64,000 bases of DNA. Source: Evansella halocellulosilytica. GTDB taxonomy: Bacteria; Bacillota; Bacilli; Bacillales; Salisediminibacteriaceae. Position 1 is the stretch's first letter. Each line of letters begins with the position of its first letter. A model generated the notes under the pieces. It worked only from the letters and a program-made list of their open reading frames with translations. It was not told where the DNA came from and did not search any database. Positions 1 to 8,984 of this stretch are shown here, in pieces. The position numbers were made by a program, and so were the translations under genes. The DNA is taken from the NCBI RefSeq assembly GCF_002335745.1, contig NZ_NIST01000001.1:3338390-3402389 (forward strand), given 5' to 3'.

Positions 1-812
1 TTCAAGTGTCTGATCATTTAGCCGATCAGTTTTTTGCAAAAAAAGAAAGTGTTATTTTCACATCAGCTACATTATCAGTTAAACAGTCATTCGACTACTT
101 CCTTCATCGGCTAGGTTTAGAAGATTTCCCTGTCCGAACAAAGCTCGTAGAGTCACCGTTTGATTGGACGAACCAAGTTAAATTATGTGTACCTGAGGAT
201 ATGCCAATGATTAACGAGGCTGGGGAAACAGGATATATAGAAGCTGTTGCTTTAAACATTTATCGCATATCACAAATATCCAAAGGGAAGATGCTTGTAT
301 TATTTACTTCATACGACATGTTAAAAAAATGTTATGAATATTTGCGAGAGTTATTATCAGACGACTTTATGCTCATTGCGCAAGGTGTACAATCGGGAAG
401 CAGATCAAAGCTGACAAAGAATTTTCAGCAGTTTAACCAAGCTATACTTTTAGGGACGAGCAGCTTTTGGGAAGGTGTCGATATACCAGGAAATGACTTA
501 AGTGTGATTGTCATTGTCAGACTTCCATTTACCCCTCCTAATGATCCAGTATTTCAAGCGAAATCTGAAGCTATCAAGGAACATAAACAATCACCTTTTA
601 TGAAGTTAGCACTGCCTCAAGCGGTTATTCGATTTAAACAAGGATTCGGGCGGTTAATTCGTACGTCAAATGATAGAGGTGTCGTAGTCGTTTTAGACAG
701 AAGGATCGTCACGACAAAGTATGGAAAAGCATTTATTCAATCACTGCCCGATATACCTTTAATTGAAAGTTCAATGGATAAGTTGGAAAAGGATCTTAAA
801 AATTGGTTATAA
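1..812 (+). CDS. dinG: DinG-family ATP-dependent helicase, C-terminal part
   Basis: This is the 3' part of a DinG/XPD-like superfamily 2 helicase gene. The frame is open to the left edge, so the start lies outside the window and the GTG near position 6 is only an internal valine. About 268 residues are visible and form the second helicase domain. Its motifs are SATLS near the start, LGTSSFWEGVDIPG (ATP and DNA coupling) in the middle, and QGFGRLIRT (arginine finger region) near residue 220. In Bacillus, DinG is an exonuclease-helicase lying just upstream of ypmA. Here two extra genes separate dinG from ypmA. The family call is firm; activity on particular substrates cannot be judged from this fragment. 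Confidence 0.93.
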   Translation, partial: QVSDHLADQFFAKKESVIFTSATLSVKQSFDYFLHRLGLEDFPVRTKLVESPFDWTNQVKLCVPEDMPMINEAGETGYIEAVALNIYRISQISKGKMLVLFTSYDMLKKCYEYLRELLSDDFMLIAQGVQSGSRSKLTKNFQQFNQAILLGTSSFWEGVDIPGNDLSVIVIVRLPFTPPNDPVFQAKSEAIKEHKQSPFMKLALPQAVIRFKQGFGRLIRTSNDRGVVVVLDRRIVTTKYGKAFIQSLPDIPLIESSMDKLEKDLKNWL

Positions 813-863
813 TCAATAATGTTGTATTATAATTTATTCTATTTAGTAAGAAAGGATGGAATC

Positions 864-1724
864 ATGATAAAGATCCTTAAAGTACTAGTTATTACATTTA
901 TTTTCCTTATTTTTTCGACTACGACATTTGCCGATAAAATTGAATTAAATTTATCACATGGAGAGATTGCTTATACGTTTTTTGACTTGGAACATGGTGA
1001 AGCAACATTAATTCAAGACAGTACCGGGAAAACAATTTTAGTTAATACCGGACATAAAGAAAGTGAAGAGGAATTAAAGGATCGTCTAAAAATGTATGAT
1101 GTTGACGAAATTGATACAATTATCCTTACGAGCAAGCAGCAAGAGTATATCGGCAACTTGTCTTCACTTGTTTCAAGTTATCCAGTGAATAAAATAGTTA
1201 TTCCAGAGTCTTTAAAAAAACAAGTTCATTCAGTAAAATATGTGAATGATGATACAATATCTTATGTAAATGAAGGTGATTCTTTTGAGTTACTTCCAGA
1301 TTTAGTATTTCAAGTATTGTTTATAGAAAAGAAATTAGGTATTGACCAAGGTGCGCTATCTTTTTTTCTCATTCACAAAGATCAAAAGTTATTATACTTA
1401 ACTGAAGCAAATCAAACGGTCGAACAGAAGCTTGTCGAAAAGTATGATTTAAAAACGACAGTAATGAAAGTGCCAGATTTCGGAAGCGAGCTGGGAACGA
1501 CGGAAAAACTGTTAGAAGAAGCTGACCCTCAAGTTGCTGTAATATTTAAAAACGGTGATCATCCTCCTAGTAATTACGTTTTAGAACGGCTCAATGAAAC
1601 GTGGATCGATATTTATCAAACGAGTAGAAGCGGCACTGTAACGATAAAATGTCTAGAGGATGATTATGAAATTATTACCGTTTATCCTCAAGAAAAGGAT
1701 ACGTTGTTAGGATGGTTACTTTAG
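864..1724 (+). CDS. Secreted or membrane-anchored degenerate metallo-beta-lactamase-fold protein (ComEC C-terminal-like)
   Basis: The protein is about 286 aa. I chose the ATG at 864 because AAAGGATGG precedes it and because it places a clean signal or anchor segment (IKILKVLVITFIFLIFSTTT) at the N-terminus; an upstream in-frame ATG at 819 has no ribosome site. The body resembles the extracellular hydrolase domain of ComEC: YTFFDLEHGEATLIQD stands where the family has DVGQGDS, and ILVNTG follows. The metal-binding HxHxDH motif is missing; its place reads ILTSKQQEYIGN, with no histidine or aspartate ligand. I infer a catalytically dead extracytoplasmic binding protein. It is 34 bp upstream of the deaminase gene, so the two are probably co-transcribed. 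The specific role is unknown. Confidence 0.7.
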   Translation: MIKILKVLVITFIFLIFSTTTFADKIELNLSHGEIAYTFFDLEHGEATLIQDSTGKTILVNTGHKESEEELKDRLKMYDVDEIDTIILTSKQQEYIGNLSSLVSSYPVNKIVIPESLKKQVHSVKYVNDDTISYVNEGDSFELLPDLVFQVLFIEKKLGIDQGALSFFLIHKDQKLLYLTEANQTVEQKLVEKYDLKTTVMKVPDFGSELGTTEKLLEEADPQVAVIFKNGDHPPSNYVLERLNETWIDIYQTSRSGTVTIKCLEDDYEIITVYPQEKDTLLGWLL

Positions 1725-1758
1725 ATCGTTCATGATTAAGAGAGAGAGGTGATCGGTC

Positions 1759-3060
1759 ATGAAAACGGTCATACATTCTGTTACGATTATTACGCTCAAT
1801 CAAAACAATGACATTTTTAATGGTCACGTTGTTGTAGAAGATGGTAAATTCAAAGAAGTAAAGAAAGGTGCCCCCGACGAAAAAAAGTTAAATCAAGCAG
1901 ATTACAAAATAAATGGACAAGGAAAATGGTTATTGCCTGGTTTTGTTAATACGCATGGACATTTAGGAAGTTCATTGCTACGAGGGGCAGGTGATGATAT
2001 TCCTTTAATGACTTGGCTAAAAACGGTTATGTGGCCAAATGAGCAAAAGTTCACACAGGAAGATGTGAAAATAGCCAGTTCTTTAGCAATGGTTGAGATG
2101 ATAAAATCTGGAACAACTACGTTTTTAGACATGTACCATTTACATATGGAACAAATGGCTGAATTAACAATAGAGAGTCAGATGCGTGGCGTACTTTGCA
2201 GAGGGATGATCGGATTATGTCCAGAAGAAGAGCAGCGTGAGAAATTAAATGAGTCGATTTTCTTACATCAATCATTTCATGGAGAAAATGATGGGAAAAT
2301 ATCTGTAGCTCTAGCCCCGCATGCACCATATACATGTCCGCCCTCATTTCTAGAAAAAGTAGTAGATGCAGCGGTTAAACATAAAATGTGGATACATACG
2401 CATGTAGCTGAAACAGCAAGCGAAGTAAAGGAACATCAAGAAAATTATCAAATGTCTCAAGTGAAGCATTTAGAAAATATCGGCTTATTTAAAGTACCAT
2501 GTCTTATCGCTCATGGTGTCCATTTAGATGAACATGATATGAATATTCTTGCGGAAAACAATGTGTCAGTCTCCCATAATCCTATGAGTAATTTGAAACT
2601 AGGCTCGGGTATCGCCGATATAAAAAAAATGATTTCATTAGGTATAAATGTCTCTATTGGCACAGATTCTACTGCAAGTAACAATAATTTAAGTATGGTT
2701 GAAGAAATGCGTTTTGCAGCATTAATTCAAAAAGGGCTCCATCAAGACCCTACTGTAACAAAGAGTGATGAAATATTGAAAATGGCTACTGAAAATGGTT
2801 CAAAATCATTGCAATTAAAAGGTGTGGATATTATTAAAGAAGGCTCTTATGCTGATTTTATTTTAATATCTCCGGATATTGCTCATTTAACACCATGGAA
2901 TAATGAACGAATCCATTCACACATTGTTTATTCTTCAGAAAGCCATGACATTACAGATGTTTTCGTCCAAGGAAAGCAAATTATGAAAGATCGTAAACTT
3001 CTTTACTTAGATGAAGAAAAAATCATTTTTAACGCACAAAATTTATTAAACCATTGTTAA
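1759..3060 (+). CDS. mtaD: 5-methylthioadenosine/S-adenosylhomocysteine deaminase family amidohydrolase
   Basis: This 433-aa cytoplasmic amidohydrolase has full family length. Visible metal-site motifs in order are FVNTHGHLG (about residue 64, HxH), HTHVAET (about 214, third His), HGVHLDEHD (about 252, fourth His) and GTDSTASNNN (about 301, metal Asp). The SSLLRGAGDDIPLMTWL stretch and a downstream YxxxEMI region are typical of the MTA/SAH deaminase subgroup, which converts the adenine ring of 5'-methylthioadenosine or S-adenosylhomocysteine to hypoxanthine (EC 3.5.4.31/28). The start is preceded by AGAGAGAGGTGA. It follows the degenerate MBL protein at 34 bp. Other amidohydrolases such as guanine or chlorohydrolase relatives share the fold, so the substrate is inferred. 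Confidence 0.82.
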   Translation: MKTVIHSVTIITLNQNNDIFNGHVVVEDGKFKEVKKGAPDEKKLNQADYKINGQGKWLLPGFVNTHGHLGSSLLRGAGDDIPLMTWLKTVMWPNEQKFTQEDVKIASSLAMVEMIKSGTTTFLDMYHLHMEQMAELTIESQMRGVLCRGMIGLCPEEEQREKLNESIFLHQSFHGENDGKISVALAPHAPYTCPPSFLEKVVDAAVKHKMWIHTHVAETASEVKEHQENYQMSQVKHLENIGLFKVPCLIAHGVHLDEHDMNILAENNVSVSHNPMSNLKLGSGIADIKKMISLGINVSIGTDSTASNNNLSMVEEMRFAALIQKGLHQDPTVTKSDEILKMATENGSKSLQLKGVDIIKEGSYADFILISPDIAHLTPWNNERIHSHIVYSSESHDITDVFVQGKQIMKDRKLLYLDEEKIIFNAQNLLNHC

Positions 3061-3121
3061 TTTTTATGTCTTGTTTTATGATCAAAGAATATATCGCATT
3101 ATACTGGTCCTAAAAAGATGA

Positions 3122-3154
3122 TAAAAAGGAGCACCTGTGATCCTTCAGGTGCTC
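3122..3154 (-). terminator. Intrinsic terminator of the small minus-strand gene
   Basis: A perfect 9-bp stem (GAGCACCTG at 3129-3137 and CAGGTGCTC at 3146-3154) is followed on the minus strand by CTTTTTAT. It ends the small minus-strand gene at 3180-3353. It has no good T-run on the plus strand, so plus-strand termination after mtaD is less certain. Confidence 0.7.
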
Positions 3155-3179
3155 AAAGATGGTGTAGTGTTAGGAAGTG

Positions 3180-3353
3180 TTATGATTTACATTCATAAGG
3201 AAATTTCGTTTGCCTGAAAGAGTATGTGATGTTGTTAAATTTTTGCGGACGATAAACAGAATTTAATGAGATGATTTCTTTTTCTAAGAAATACAAATCC
3301 GCTGTTGTCATCGTCACACCATCATCGTAATTACGTTTATCATTCACGCTCAT
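3180..3353 (-). CDS. Small hypothetical protein, 57 aa
   Basis: A short open frame of 57 residues (MSVNDKRNYDDGVT at the N-terminus, TKFPYECKS at the C-terminus) lies alone on the minus strand between mtaD and ypmA. An AAAGGATG ribosome site lies just upstream. The ATG at 3353 is very close to it, so the GTG two codons later (MNDKRNYDDG) may be the true start. A good terminator follows about 25 bp after the stop, which supports a real transcription unit. It has no membrane segment and no domain I recognise. It is charged and tyrosine-rich. Confidence 0.5.
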   Translation of the reverse strand: MSVNDKRNYDDGVTMTTADLYFLEKEIISLNSVYRPQKFNNITYSFRQTKFPYECKS

Positions 3354-3484
3354 CATCCTTTACTTTGGAGCGGTAACTATAGTATCACTCATAGTACAAA
3401 GAGTATAAGTAGCAAAATTTCACGTTAAAGGGAGACAAACGTAAGCATAAAGTGGAACTATTTATAGGAGGAATCAACATCATT

Positions 3485-3658
3485 ATGGACGAAAACAATA
3501 TCGAAACATTAGCGACTATTAAGGTCGATAACCATCATGAGTTGTATAAAGTAGTTGACTTATTAAACCGAACATTGAAAAAGCGTGATTTAATGTTTGG
3601 ATTATCATTAGATGAGAGTGAAGACGGTAAGATGGTCTTTACAATTTACGAAACATAA
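3485..3658 (+). CDS. ypmA: YpmA family protein (DUF4264)
   Basis: The 57-aa product matches B. subtilis YpmA in size, position (between dinG and ypmB) and the core HHELYKVVDLLNRTLKKRD plus the LMFGLSLDE motif. The ATG at 3485 is preceded by AGGAGG at 3466-3471, a somewhat long 13-nt spacing; a GTG at 3452 would add eleven poorly conserved residues. Function is unknown. It is transcribed with ypmB, whose start follows after 13 bp. Confidence 0.8.
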   Translation: MDENNIETLATIKVDNHHELYKVVDLLNRTLKKRDLMFGLSLDESEDGKMVFTIYET

Positions 3659-3671
3659 GCAGGTGTATGAA

Positions 3672-4178
3672 ATGAAAGCATGGGTGATCTCAATAGCATC
3701 AATTATCTTTATCGGACTCATTGCATTTTTTTTAATTATGTATACGGTGACGGGCAATCCTTTAAATGAGCGACAGGAAATGGCTATAGAATATGCATTA
3801 AATGAAACAGAGTTAGTAGATGTAACAAATGTTGATTATTATCACGGAAATCGCTCATATCAAGTTGTTCACGGAATAAATGAGAGTGATGAAGAAATCA
3901 TTGTATGGGTGGAAGAAATTGAAGAAAGTGACGAAGAAGAAAGGGATAGAAGAACTTTTGTACGAAATAAAGACGAAGGAATGTCAGTTGATCAAGTAAG
4001 GCAATTAGCATACGATCGGTTGGATATAAGCTCACTACAAAACATCCGATTAGGGGTTATTGGTAGCACACCTGTTTATGAAATTGTTTATACAGATGAT
4101 GCTGACCGTCATTCATTTTATTATGTTACGTTCGATGAAGGTTCTTATATTCGCCATTATCAATTTAGACAATCTTAA
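3672..4178 (+). CDS. ypmB: YpmB-like membrane-anchored protein (DUF5590, PepSY-like)
   Basis: The 168-aa protein has a single N-terminal membrane segment (about residues 4-24) followed by an acidic extracytoplasmic domain. The domain resembles B. subtilis YpmB in architecture: paired PepSY-like halves, the first around VDVTNVDYYHGNRSYQVVHG and the second beginning MSVDQVRQLAYDRL. I chose the ATG at 3672, after GCAGGTG, because it starts immediately before the membrane helix. Its function is unknown; PepSY-type domains are often linked to peptidase inhibition outside the cell. It lies between ypmA and aspB, as in B. subtilis. Confidence 0.8.
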   Translation: MKAWVISIASIIFIGLIAFFLIMYTVTGNPLNERQEMAIEYALNETELVDVTNVDYYHGNRSYQVVHGINESDEEIIVWVEEIEESDEEERDRRTFVRNKDEGMSVDQVRQLAYDRLDISSLQNIRLGVIGSTPVYEIVYTDDADRHSFYYVTFDEGSYIRHYQFRQS

Positions 4179-4202
4179 TGAATAGAAAGGAATGGGGAAA
4201 AT

Positions 4203-5390
4203 ATGAAATTTTCAAATCGCGTCTCAGCTATTACACCATCATCTACACTTGCGATAACAGCAAAGGCGAAAGAACTAAAAGCTCAAGGACATGATGTTAT
4301 CGGTTTAGGGGCAGGGGAACCAGACTTTAATACACCTTCCTATATTATTGAAGCAAGCTATAAATCAATGGTAGAAGGACATACGAAATATACGCCAGCA
4401 GGCGGGTTACCAGAGTTAAAAAAAGCAATTATTCAAAAATTTGAAGATGATCAACAAATTACATATAGCCCTGATGAAATCATTATTACAAATGGAGCGA
4501 AACATTCGCTAGCCTTATTATTTCAAACGATTTTAGAAGAAGGGGACGAAGTGATTATTCCTTCACCTTATTGGGTCAGTTATCCGGAACAAGTGAAAAT
4601 TGCTGGCGGAAAACCGGTACATGTAGAAGGGGATGAGCAAAATAATTTTAAAGTTACAACAAAGCAGCTAGAAGATGTTGTCACGAGTAAAACAAGAGCT
4701 ATCATTATTAATTCACCGAGTAATCCAACAGGTGTTATGTATGAGAAGGAAGAGTTAGAACAAATCGGAAAGTTTTGTTTAGAAAACAAATTGCTCATCG
4801 TATCTGATGAGATTTATGAGAAGTTAATATATGATCATAACGTTCATTTTTCTATTGCACAATTATCTGATGAATTGAAAAATAATACGATTATTATTAA
4901 TGGTGTATCGAAGTCCCATTCAATGACAGGCTGGCGAATTGGTTACACTGCGGGAAATGCAGAAATCATTAAGAAGATGACAACAGTTGCGAGTCATACA
5001 ACATCGAATCCTGCAGTAATGTCACAATACGGTACGATTGCAGCTTACACGCAAGAGGACGGCTCTGTTGAGAAGATGAGAACATCTTTTGAAGAAAGGT
5101 TAAACAAAGTACTGCCAGAAATTGAATCAATACCAGGCTTTACTTGCGTAAAACCTCAAGGGGCTTTCTATTTATTTCCTAATGTAAAAAAAGCAGTTTC
5201 AGACGCTGGATTTCCTTCAACAGATGAGTGGGTTAAAGCTCTGCTTGAAGAAGAAAAAGTAGCAGTTGTTCCAGGAAGTGGATTTGGCTCACCGGATAAT
5301 ATTCGACTATCTTATGCTACATCATTAGAAAACTTTTTAGAGGCCGTTAAACGAATTCGGCAATTTGTAAATAAAACGACCTCCAAATAA
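4203..5390 (+). CDS. aspB: Aspartate aminotransferase, class I
   Basis: This 395-aa PLP enzyme interconverts aspartate/2-oxoglutarate and oxaloacetate/glutamate. Key features are GLGAGEPDFNTP near residue 35, the NSPSNPTGV motif near 170, SDEIYEKLIYD near 201 and the Schiff-base lysine K237 in SKSHSMTGWRIGY. The C-terminal FGSPDNIRLSYATS carries the substrate-binding arginine. Length and order (ypmB-aspB-asnS) match B. subtilis aspB. The start is an ATG after GAAAGGAATGGGG. It probably supplies aspartate for the neighbouring asparaginyl-tRNA synthetase pathway and general metabolism. Confidence 0.95.
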   Translation: MKFSNRVSAITPSSTLAITAKAKELKAQGHDVIGLGAGEPDFNTPSYIIEASYKSMVEGHTKYTPAGGLPELKKAIIQKFEDDQQITYSPDEIIITNGAKHSLALLFQTILEEGDEVIIPSPYWVSYPEQVKIAGGKPVHVEGDEQNNFKVTTKQLEDVVTSKTRAIIINSPSNPTGVMYEKEELEQIGKFCLENKLLIVSDEIYEKLIYDHNVHFSIAQLSDELKNNTIIINGVSKSHSMTGWRIGYTAGNAEIIKKMTTVASHTTSNPAVMSQYGTIAAYTQEDGSVEKMRTSFEERLNKVLPEIESIPGFTCVKPQGAFYLFPNVKKAVSDAGFPSTDEWVKALLEEEKVAVVPGSGFGSPDNIRLSYATSLENFLEAVKRIRQFVNKTTSK

Positions 5391-5410
5391 AAGATAACTA
5401 CTAGCAATAA

Positions 5411-5440
5411 TTGACTTCTTTTTTTTTTCAGATGTATAAT
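5411..5440 (+). promoter_or_regulatory. Sigma-A promoter of asnS
   Basis: TTGACT at 5411-5416 and TATAAT at 5435-5440 are separated by 18 bp. The promoter leaves a leader of roughly 65-70 nt before asnS, too short for a T-box riboswitch. Confidence 0.65.
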
Positions 5441-5516
5441 GTTTATCGTATATACAAATGTTTCGATACGAATAGGTTACAGTTAAATATTTGTAAAGAT
5501 TTTTGGAGGGACTAAT

Positions 5517-6806
5517 GTGAAAACAACGATTGCAGAAGTGGGGAAGTATGTAGGACAAACAGTCACAATTGGTGCATGGCTGGCAAATAAACGATCAAGT
5601 GGGAAAATTGCTTTTTTACAATTACGTGATGGAACTGGCTTTATTCAAGGCGTAGTCGTAAAAGCGGAGGTAGACGAGGATATCTTTAAATTAGCTAAAG
5701 AGTTAACTCAAGAAAGCTCATTATACATTACTGGAGAGGTTCGGGAAGATGACCGTGCTCCATCAGGCTATGAACTAACGGTTCAATCGCTAGAAATAAT
5801 CCATGAAGCGACAGAGTATCCTATCACTCCAAAAGAGCATGGGACAGAATTTTTAATGGATCATCGCCATTTATGGCTTCGATCAAAACGTCAGCACGCT
5901 GTAATGAAAATAAGGAATGAGATCATTCGTGCTACATATGAATTTTTCAATAATGAAGGCTTTGTCAAAGTAGATCCTCCAATTCTGACTGGAAGTTCTG
6001 CAGAAGGTACGACAAACTTATTCCATACAAAATATTTTGATGAAGATGCATATTTATCACAAAGCGGGCAACTTTATATGGAAGCTGCTGCAATGGCTTT
6101 AGGAAAAGTCTTTTCATTCGGTCCAACGTTTAGAGCTGAAAAGTCGAAAACGAGAAGACATTTAATTGAATTTTGGATGATTGAACCAGAGATGGCGTTT
6201 ATGGACCATGAGGATAGTCTCAAAGTCCAAGAACAGTATGTTACATTCGTTGTTCAATCTGTATTGAGCAAATGTAAGCTAGAATTAAAAGCATTAGAAA
6301 GAGATACGTCAAAGTTAGAAAATGTCCAAGCACCATTCCCTCGTATCACATATGACCAGGCAGTAGAGATGCTCCAAAAGGATGGTTATGAAATCGAGTG
6401 GGGAGAAGACTTTGGTGCTCCGCATGAGACAGCGATTGCAGAGAAATTTGATAAGCCTGTGTTCATTACAAATTATCCAGCTGAGATTAAAGCGTTTTAT
6501 ATGAAACCTGTTCCAGGGCGTGAAGAAGTTGTCCTCTGTGCAGACTTAATTGCTCCAGAAGGATATGGAGAAATCATTGGCGGAAGTCAACGGATTGATG
6601 ATGAAGAATTGTTAAAGCAGCGGTATGATGAGCATAATTTATCATTAGAGGCTTATCAATGGTATTTAGACCTACGTAAATATGGATCAGTACCTCACTC
6701 AGGATTTGGTCTAGGGTTAGAAAGAACGGTTGCATGGCTTTCTGGGGTAGAACATGTAAGAGAGACGATTCCATTCCCGCGGTTACTAAACCGTTTATAC
6801 CCATAA
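5517..6806 (+). CDS. asnS: Asparaginyl-tRNA synthetase
   Basis: This 429-aa class IIb aminoacyl-tRNA synthetase charges tRNA-Asn. The N-terminal OB-fold anticodon-binding domain (about residues 15-100) contains [15 protein letters not shown]. Motif 2 appears as [20 protein letters not shown] (about 200) and motif 3 as [14 protein letters not shown] (about 397). The start is GTG at 5517, six bases after GGAGGG; the overlapping ATG two bases earlier is followed directly by a stop. It has its own promoter upstream and a strong terminator downstream. Confidence 0.96.
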   Translation: MKTTIAEVGKYVGQTVTIGAWLANKRSSGKIAFLQLRDGTGFIQGVVVKAEVDEDIFKLAKELTQESSLYITGEVREDDRAPSGYELTVQSLEIIHEATEYPITPKEHGTEFLMDHRHLWLRSKRQHAVMKIRNEIIRATYEFFNNEGFVKVDPPILTGSSAEGTTNLFHTKYFDEDAYLSQSGQLYMEAAAMALGKVFSFGPTFRAEKSKTRRHLIEFWMIEPEMAFMDHEDSLKVQEQYVTFVVQSVLSKCKLELKALERDTSKLENVQAPFPRITYDQAVEMLQKDGYEIEWGEDFGAPHETAIAEKFDKPVFITNYPAEIKAFYMKPVPGREEVVLCADLIAPEGYGEIIGGSQRIDDEELLKQRYDEHNLSLEAYQWYLDLRKYGSVPHSGFGLGLERTVAWLSGVEHVRETIPFPRLLNRLYP

Positions 6807-6863
6807 TTTTAATCAGTAGCTATTAATGAACAGCTAGACGACTTAAAACAAATAAAATAATTA

Positions 6864-6901
6864 GCATGTGATTTCATGACTGATATCACATGCTTTTATT
6901 T
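6864..6901 (+). terminator. Terminator after asnS
   Basis: A perfect 9-bp stem (GCATGTGAT at 6864-6872 and ATCACATGC at 6885-6893) is followed by TTTTATTT. The A-rich left side could also let it act on the other strand. Confidence 0.8.
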
Positions 6902-7045
6902 GTCCAGAGAATCAATAAATATATGATGGCATTTAAGAATTTTTATTTAAATTAGGGCATCGTATGTAAAGTTAAATAAAGATCATGGTATACTTATAAA
7001 GTTAGAAATTTGTCGAGATAAAGAATGTAGAGGTGGGGTGCTATT

Positions 7046-7768
7046 ATGAATGAAGAAACAACTTTACAATTACACATGTCACAGCCCTTCGCCATTCCTT
7101 CTTCATTAATGACTCATTATTCAGAATTAGGTTTATCTGAATTACAATTTATGATTCTTATGCATATAAGGCAGTTTGATCAAGAGGGAAATAAATTTCC
7201 GACTCCGGATGATTTGCAGAAAAGAATGCAAATTAATGCTGATATTTGTACGAAAGAATTAAAGGACCTATTAAAAAAAGGTTTTTTATCTATTGAAGAA
7301 ATGAAGGACGAAGAGGGATTGTTTTCTGAAGCTTTCTCTTTAAAACCGTTGTTTGAAAAATTAATTTTATTGATGAACGATAAACAAAAAGATGAAAATC
7401 ATTTTACGAAACAACAGTTAGAAGGGCAGTTGTTTAGACGGTTTGAAGAGGAATTTTCAAGACCGCTGTCACCTATGGAACTAGAAATGATATCAATGTG
7501 GCTTGATGACGACGAGCATGAACCATCAATTATTGAAGCTGCTTTGAGAGAAGCTGTTGTTTCTGCTAAGTTAAATTTCCGCTATATTGACCGAATATTG
7601 TTTGATTGGAAAAAGAACGGAATACAGACTGTTGATCAAGCAAAGGCTCATGGTGAGAAAATACGACAGCACAAAGATCAAAAATTCCAAAGTAAAAAGC
7701 ATAGTCCAAACGAATCTGTAAAAGTTAAACATCCTCAATACAATTGGTTATATGGAGAAGAGGAATAA
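7046..7768 (+). CDS. dnaD: DNA replication initiation protein DnaD
   Basis: The 240-aa protein is the Firmicute primosome protein that acts with DnaA and DnaB in loading the replicative helicase. It has an N-terminal winged-helix oligomerisation domain (about residues 1-110) and a C-terminal DnaB_2/DnaD domain (about 130-205, containing EMISMWLDDDEHEPSIIEAALREA, quoted only in part here as MISMWLDDDEHEP). The YIDRILFDWKKNGI motif (about 177) that follows is the family hallmark linked to DNA binding. The start ATG follows GAGGTGGGG. It forms an operon with nth (13-bp gap) and ypoC. Confidence 0.95.
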   Translation: MNEETTLQLHMSQPFAIPSSLMTHYSELGLSELQFMILMHIRQFDQEGNKFPTPDDLQKRMQINADICTKELKDLLKKGFLSIEEMKDEEGLFSEAFSLKPLFEKLILLMNDKQKDENHFTKQQLEGQLFRRFEEEFSRPLSPMELEMISMWLDDDEHEPSIIEAALREAVVSAKLNFRYIDRILFDWKKNGIQTVDQAKAHGEKIRQHKDQKFQSKKHSPNESVKVKHPQYNWLYGEEE

Positions 7769-7780
7769 TGGAGGAAGAAA

Positions 7781-8440
7781 ATGTTAAATAGAACTGAAAT
7801 TAAAAATGTTTTAACAGTGATGGGTGAAATGTTTCCAGATGCAGAATGTGAATTAACTCATTCAAATCCATTTGAATTAACAATAGCGGTCGTATTGTCG
7901 GCCCAAGCTACTGATGCACTAGTAAATAAAGTAACGCCTAAATTATTTGAAAAATATAAAACACCTGAGGATTATGTTCATGTTCCGCTCGAAGAATTAG
8001 AGCAAGATATAAAATCAATTGGTTTATACAGAAGTAAGGCAAAAAATATTAAAAAATTATCGCAATCTCTAATAGAGGATTATGGAGGAGAGGTTCCTCA
8101 ACAGCGGGATGAGCTCGTCAAATTAGCGGGGGTAGGTAGGAAAACGGCAAATGTCGTAGCATCAGTAGCATTTGATGAACCGGCAATCGCAGTAGATACC
8201 CATGTAGAAAGAGTTAGTAAAAGACTCGGAATTTGTCGGTGGAAAGACTCTGTATTAGAAGTGGAAAAAACGTTAATGAGAAAAATTCCAAAAGAAGAAT
8301 GGTCAATTACTCATCATCGTCTCATCTTTTTCGGTCGCTATCATTGTAAAGCACAATCACCTCAATGCGATGAATGTCCTTTATTAGAGATTTGTCGTGA
8401 AGGGAAGAAAAGAATGAAAAAAAGAGGAGTCATAATATGA
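7781..8440 (+). CDS. nth: Endonuclease III
   Basis: This 219-aa bifunctional DNA glycosylase and AP lyase removes oxidised pyrimidines in base-excision repair. The helix-hairpin-helix LVKLAGVGRKTANVV contains the catalytic lysine K121, and the catalytic aspartate is D139 in VDTHVERVSKRLG. The [4Fe-4S] cluster ligands are complete: C189, C196, C199 and C205, with the expected C-x6-C-x2-C-x5-C spacing. The start ATG follows GGAGGAA. It overlaps the next gene by four bases, so translation is probably coupled. Confidence 0.97.
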   Translation: MLNRTEIKNVLTVMGEMFPDAECELTHSNPFELTIAVVLSAQATDALVNKVTPKLFEKYKTPEDYVHVPLEELEQDIKSIGLYRSKAKNIKKLSQSLIEDYGGEVPQQRDELVKLAGVGRKTANVVASVAFDEPAIAVDTHVERVSKRLGICRWKDSVLEVEKTLMRKIPKEEWSITHHRLIFFGRYHCKAQSPQCDECPLLEICREGKKRMKKRGVII

Positions 8441-8949
8441 AGGAAAGGGAAATCATAGTTCCAGATTCCTTTATTTTAAAACCTTTTTACGAGAGCGGTG
8501 ATAAGATAGACACTTTTCTTTCAAATAATGAAATTCATTCTCACTTTAAACAAGATATGTTAACGTCTTTAGGAATGGTCTTTGATTATTATCCTTGGAA
8601 TGAACCAGAAAAAAGTATAAAAATCATCTTGAGACAATGGAAAGATGAAGGGGAGCCGATAATCTCCAATTACTTTCAGCGACGCAATAGAGAGAAAGCT
8701 AAACCTATGATGATTAAGTATATAAGCTTATATATTCAAGCAATGTTTTGGACGAGCTCGAAGCCTGTTACAACATTAGAAAACATCGGATTTCAACTAA
8801 AGGAACTTCCTTATAGCCCACTAAACATTGAGGAAAGGATCTCGCTTATTATAAATGTTCCAGATCAATATTTCACCTATACAGCTTTAAATCAGCTATA
8901 TGATGAGTCGATCAAAAAATGGGCTGTCTTTCTTTCAAAAACGCAATAA
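8437..8949 (+). CDS. ypoC: YpoC family protein
   Basis: The 170-aa soluble protein overlaps nth by four bases (ATGA), exactly the arrangement of B. subtilis nth-ypoC. It contains a conserved central stretch YYPWNEPEKSIKIIL and a C-terminal RISLIINVPDQYFTYTALN region. There is no signal peptide or membrane helix. Its function is not known. It closes the dnaD-nth-ypoC operon and faces ponA across a shared terminator. Confidence 0.8.
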   Translation: MKEREIIVPDSFILKPFYESGDKIDTFLSNNEIHSHFKQDMLTSLGMVFDYYPWNEPEKSIKIILRQWKDEGEPIISNYFQRRNREKAKPMMIKYISLYIQAMFWTSSKPVTTLENIGFQLKELPYSPLNIEERISLIINVPDQYFTYTALNQLYDESIKKWAVFLSKTQ

Positions 8950-8950
8950 A

Positions 8951-8981
8951 AAAGCCGGGGCAAATTTGCCCGGCTTTTTTT
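8951..8981. terminator. Bidirectional terminator between ypoC and ponA
   Basis: A GC-rich stem (GCCGGG from 8954, CCCGGC ending 8974, extended by an A/T-rich top with one bulge) is flanked by A6 on the left and T7 on the right. It can stop both the plus-strand dnaD operon and the minus-strand recU-ponA operon. Confidence 0.85.
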
Positions 8982-8984
8982 ATG

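Noticed and set aside
5391..5516. T-box leader before asnS
   Set aside because: The promoter leaves only about 65-70 nt before the start codon and there is no specifier loop or terminator.
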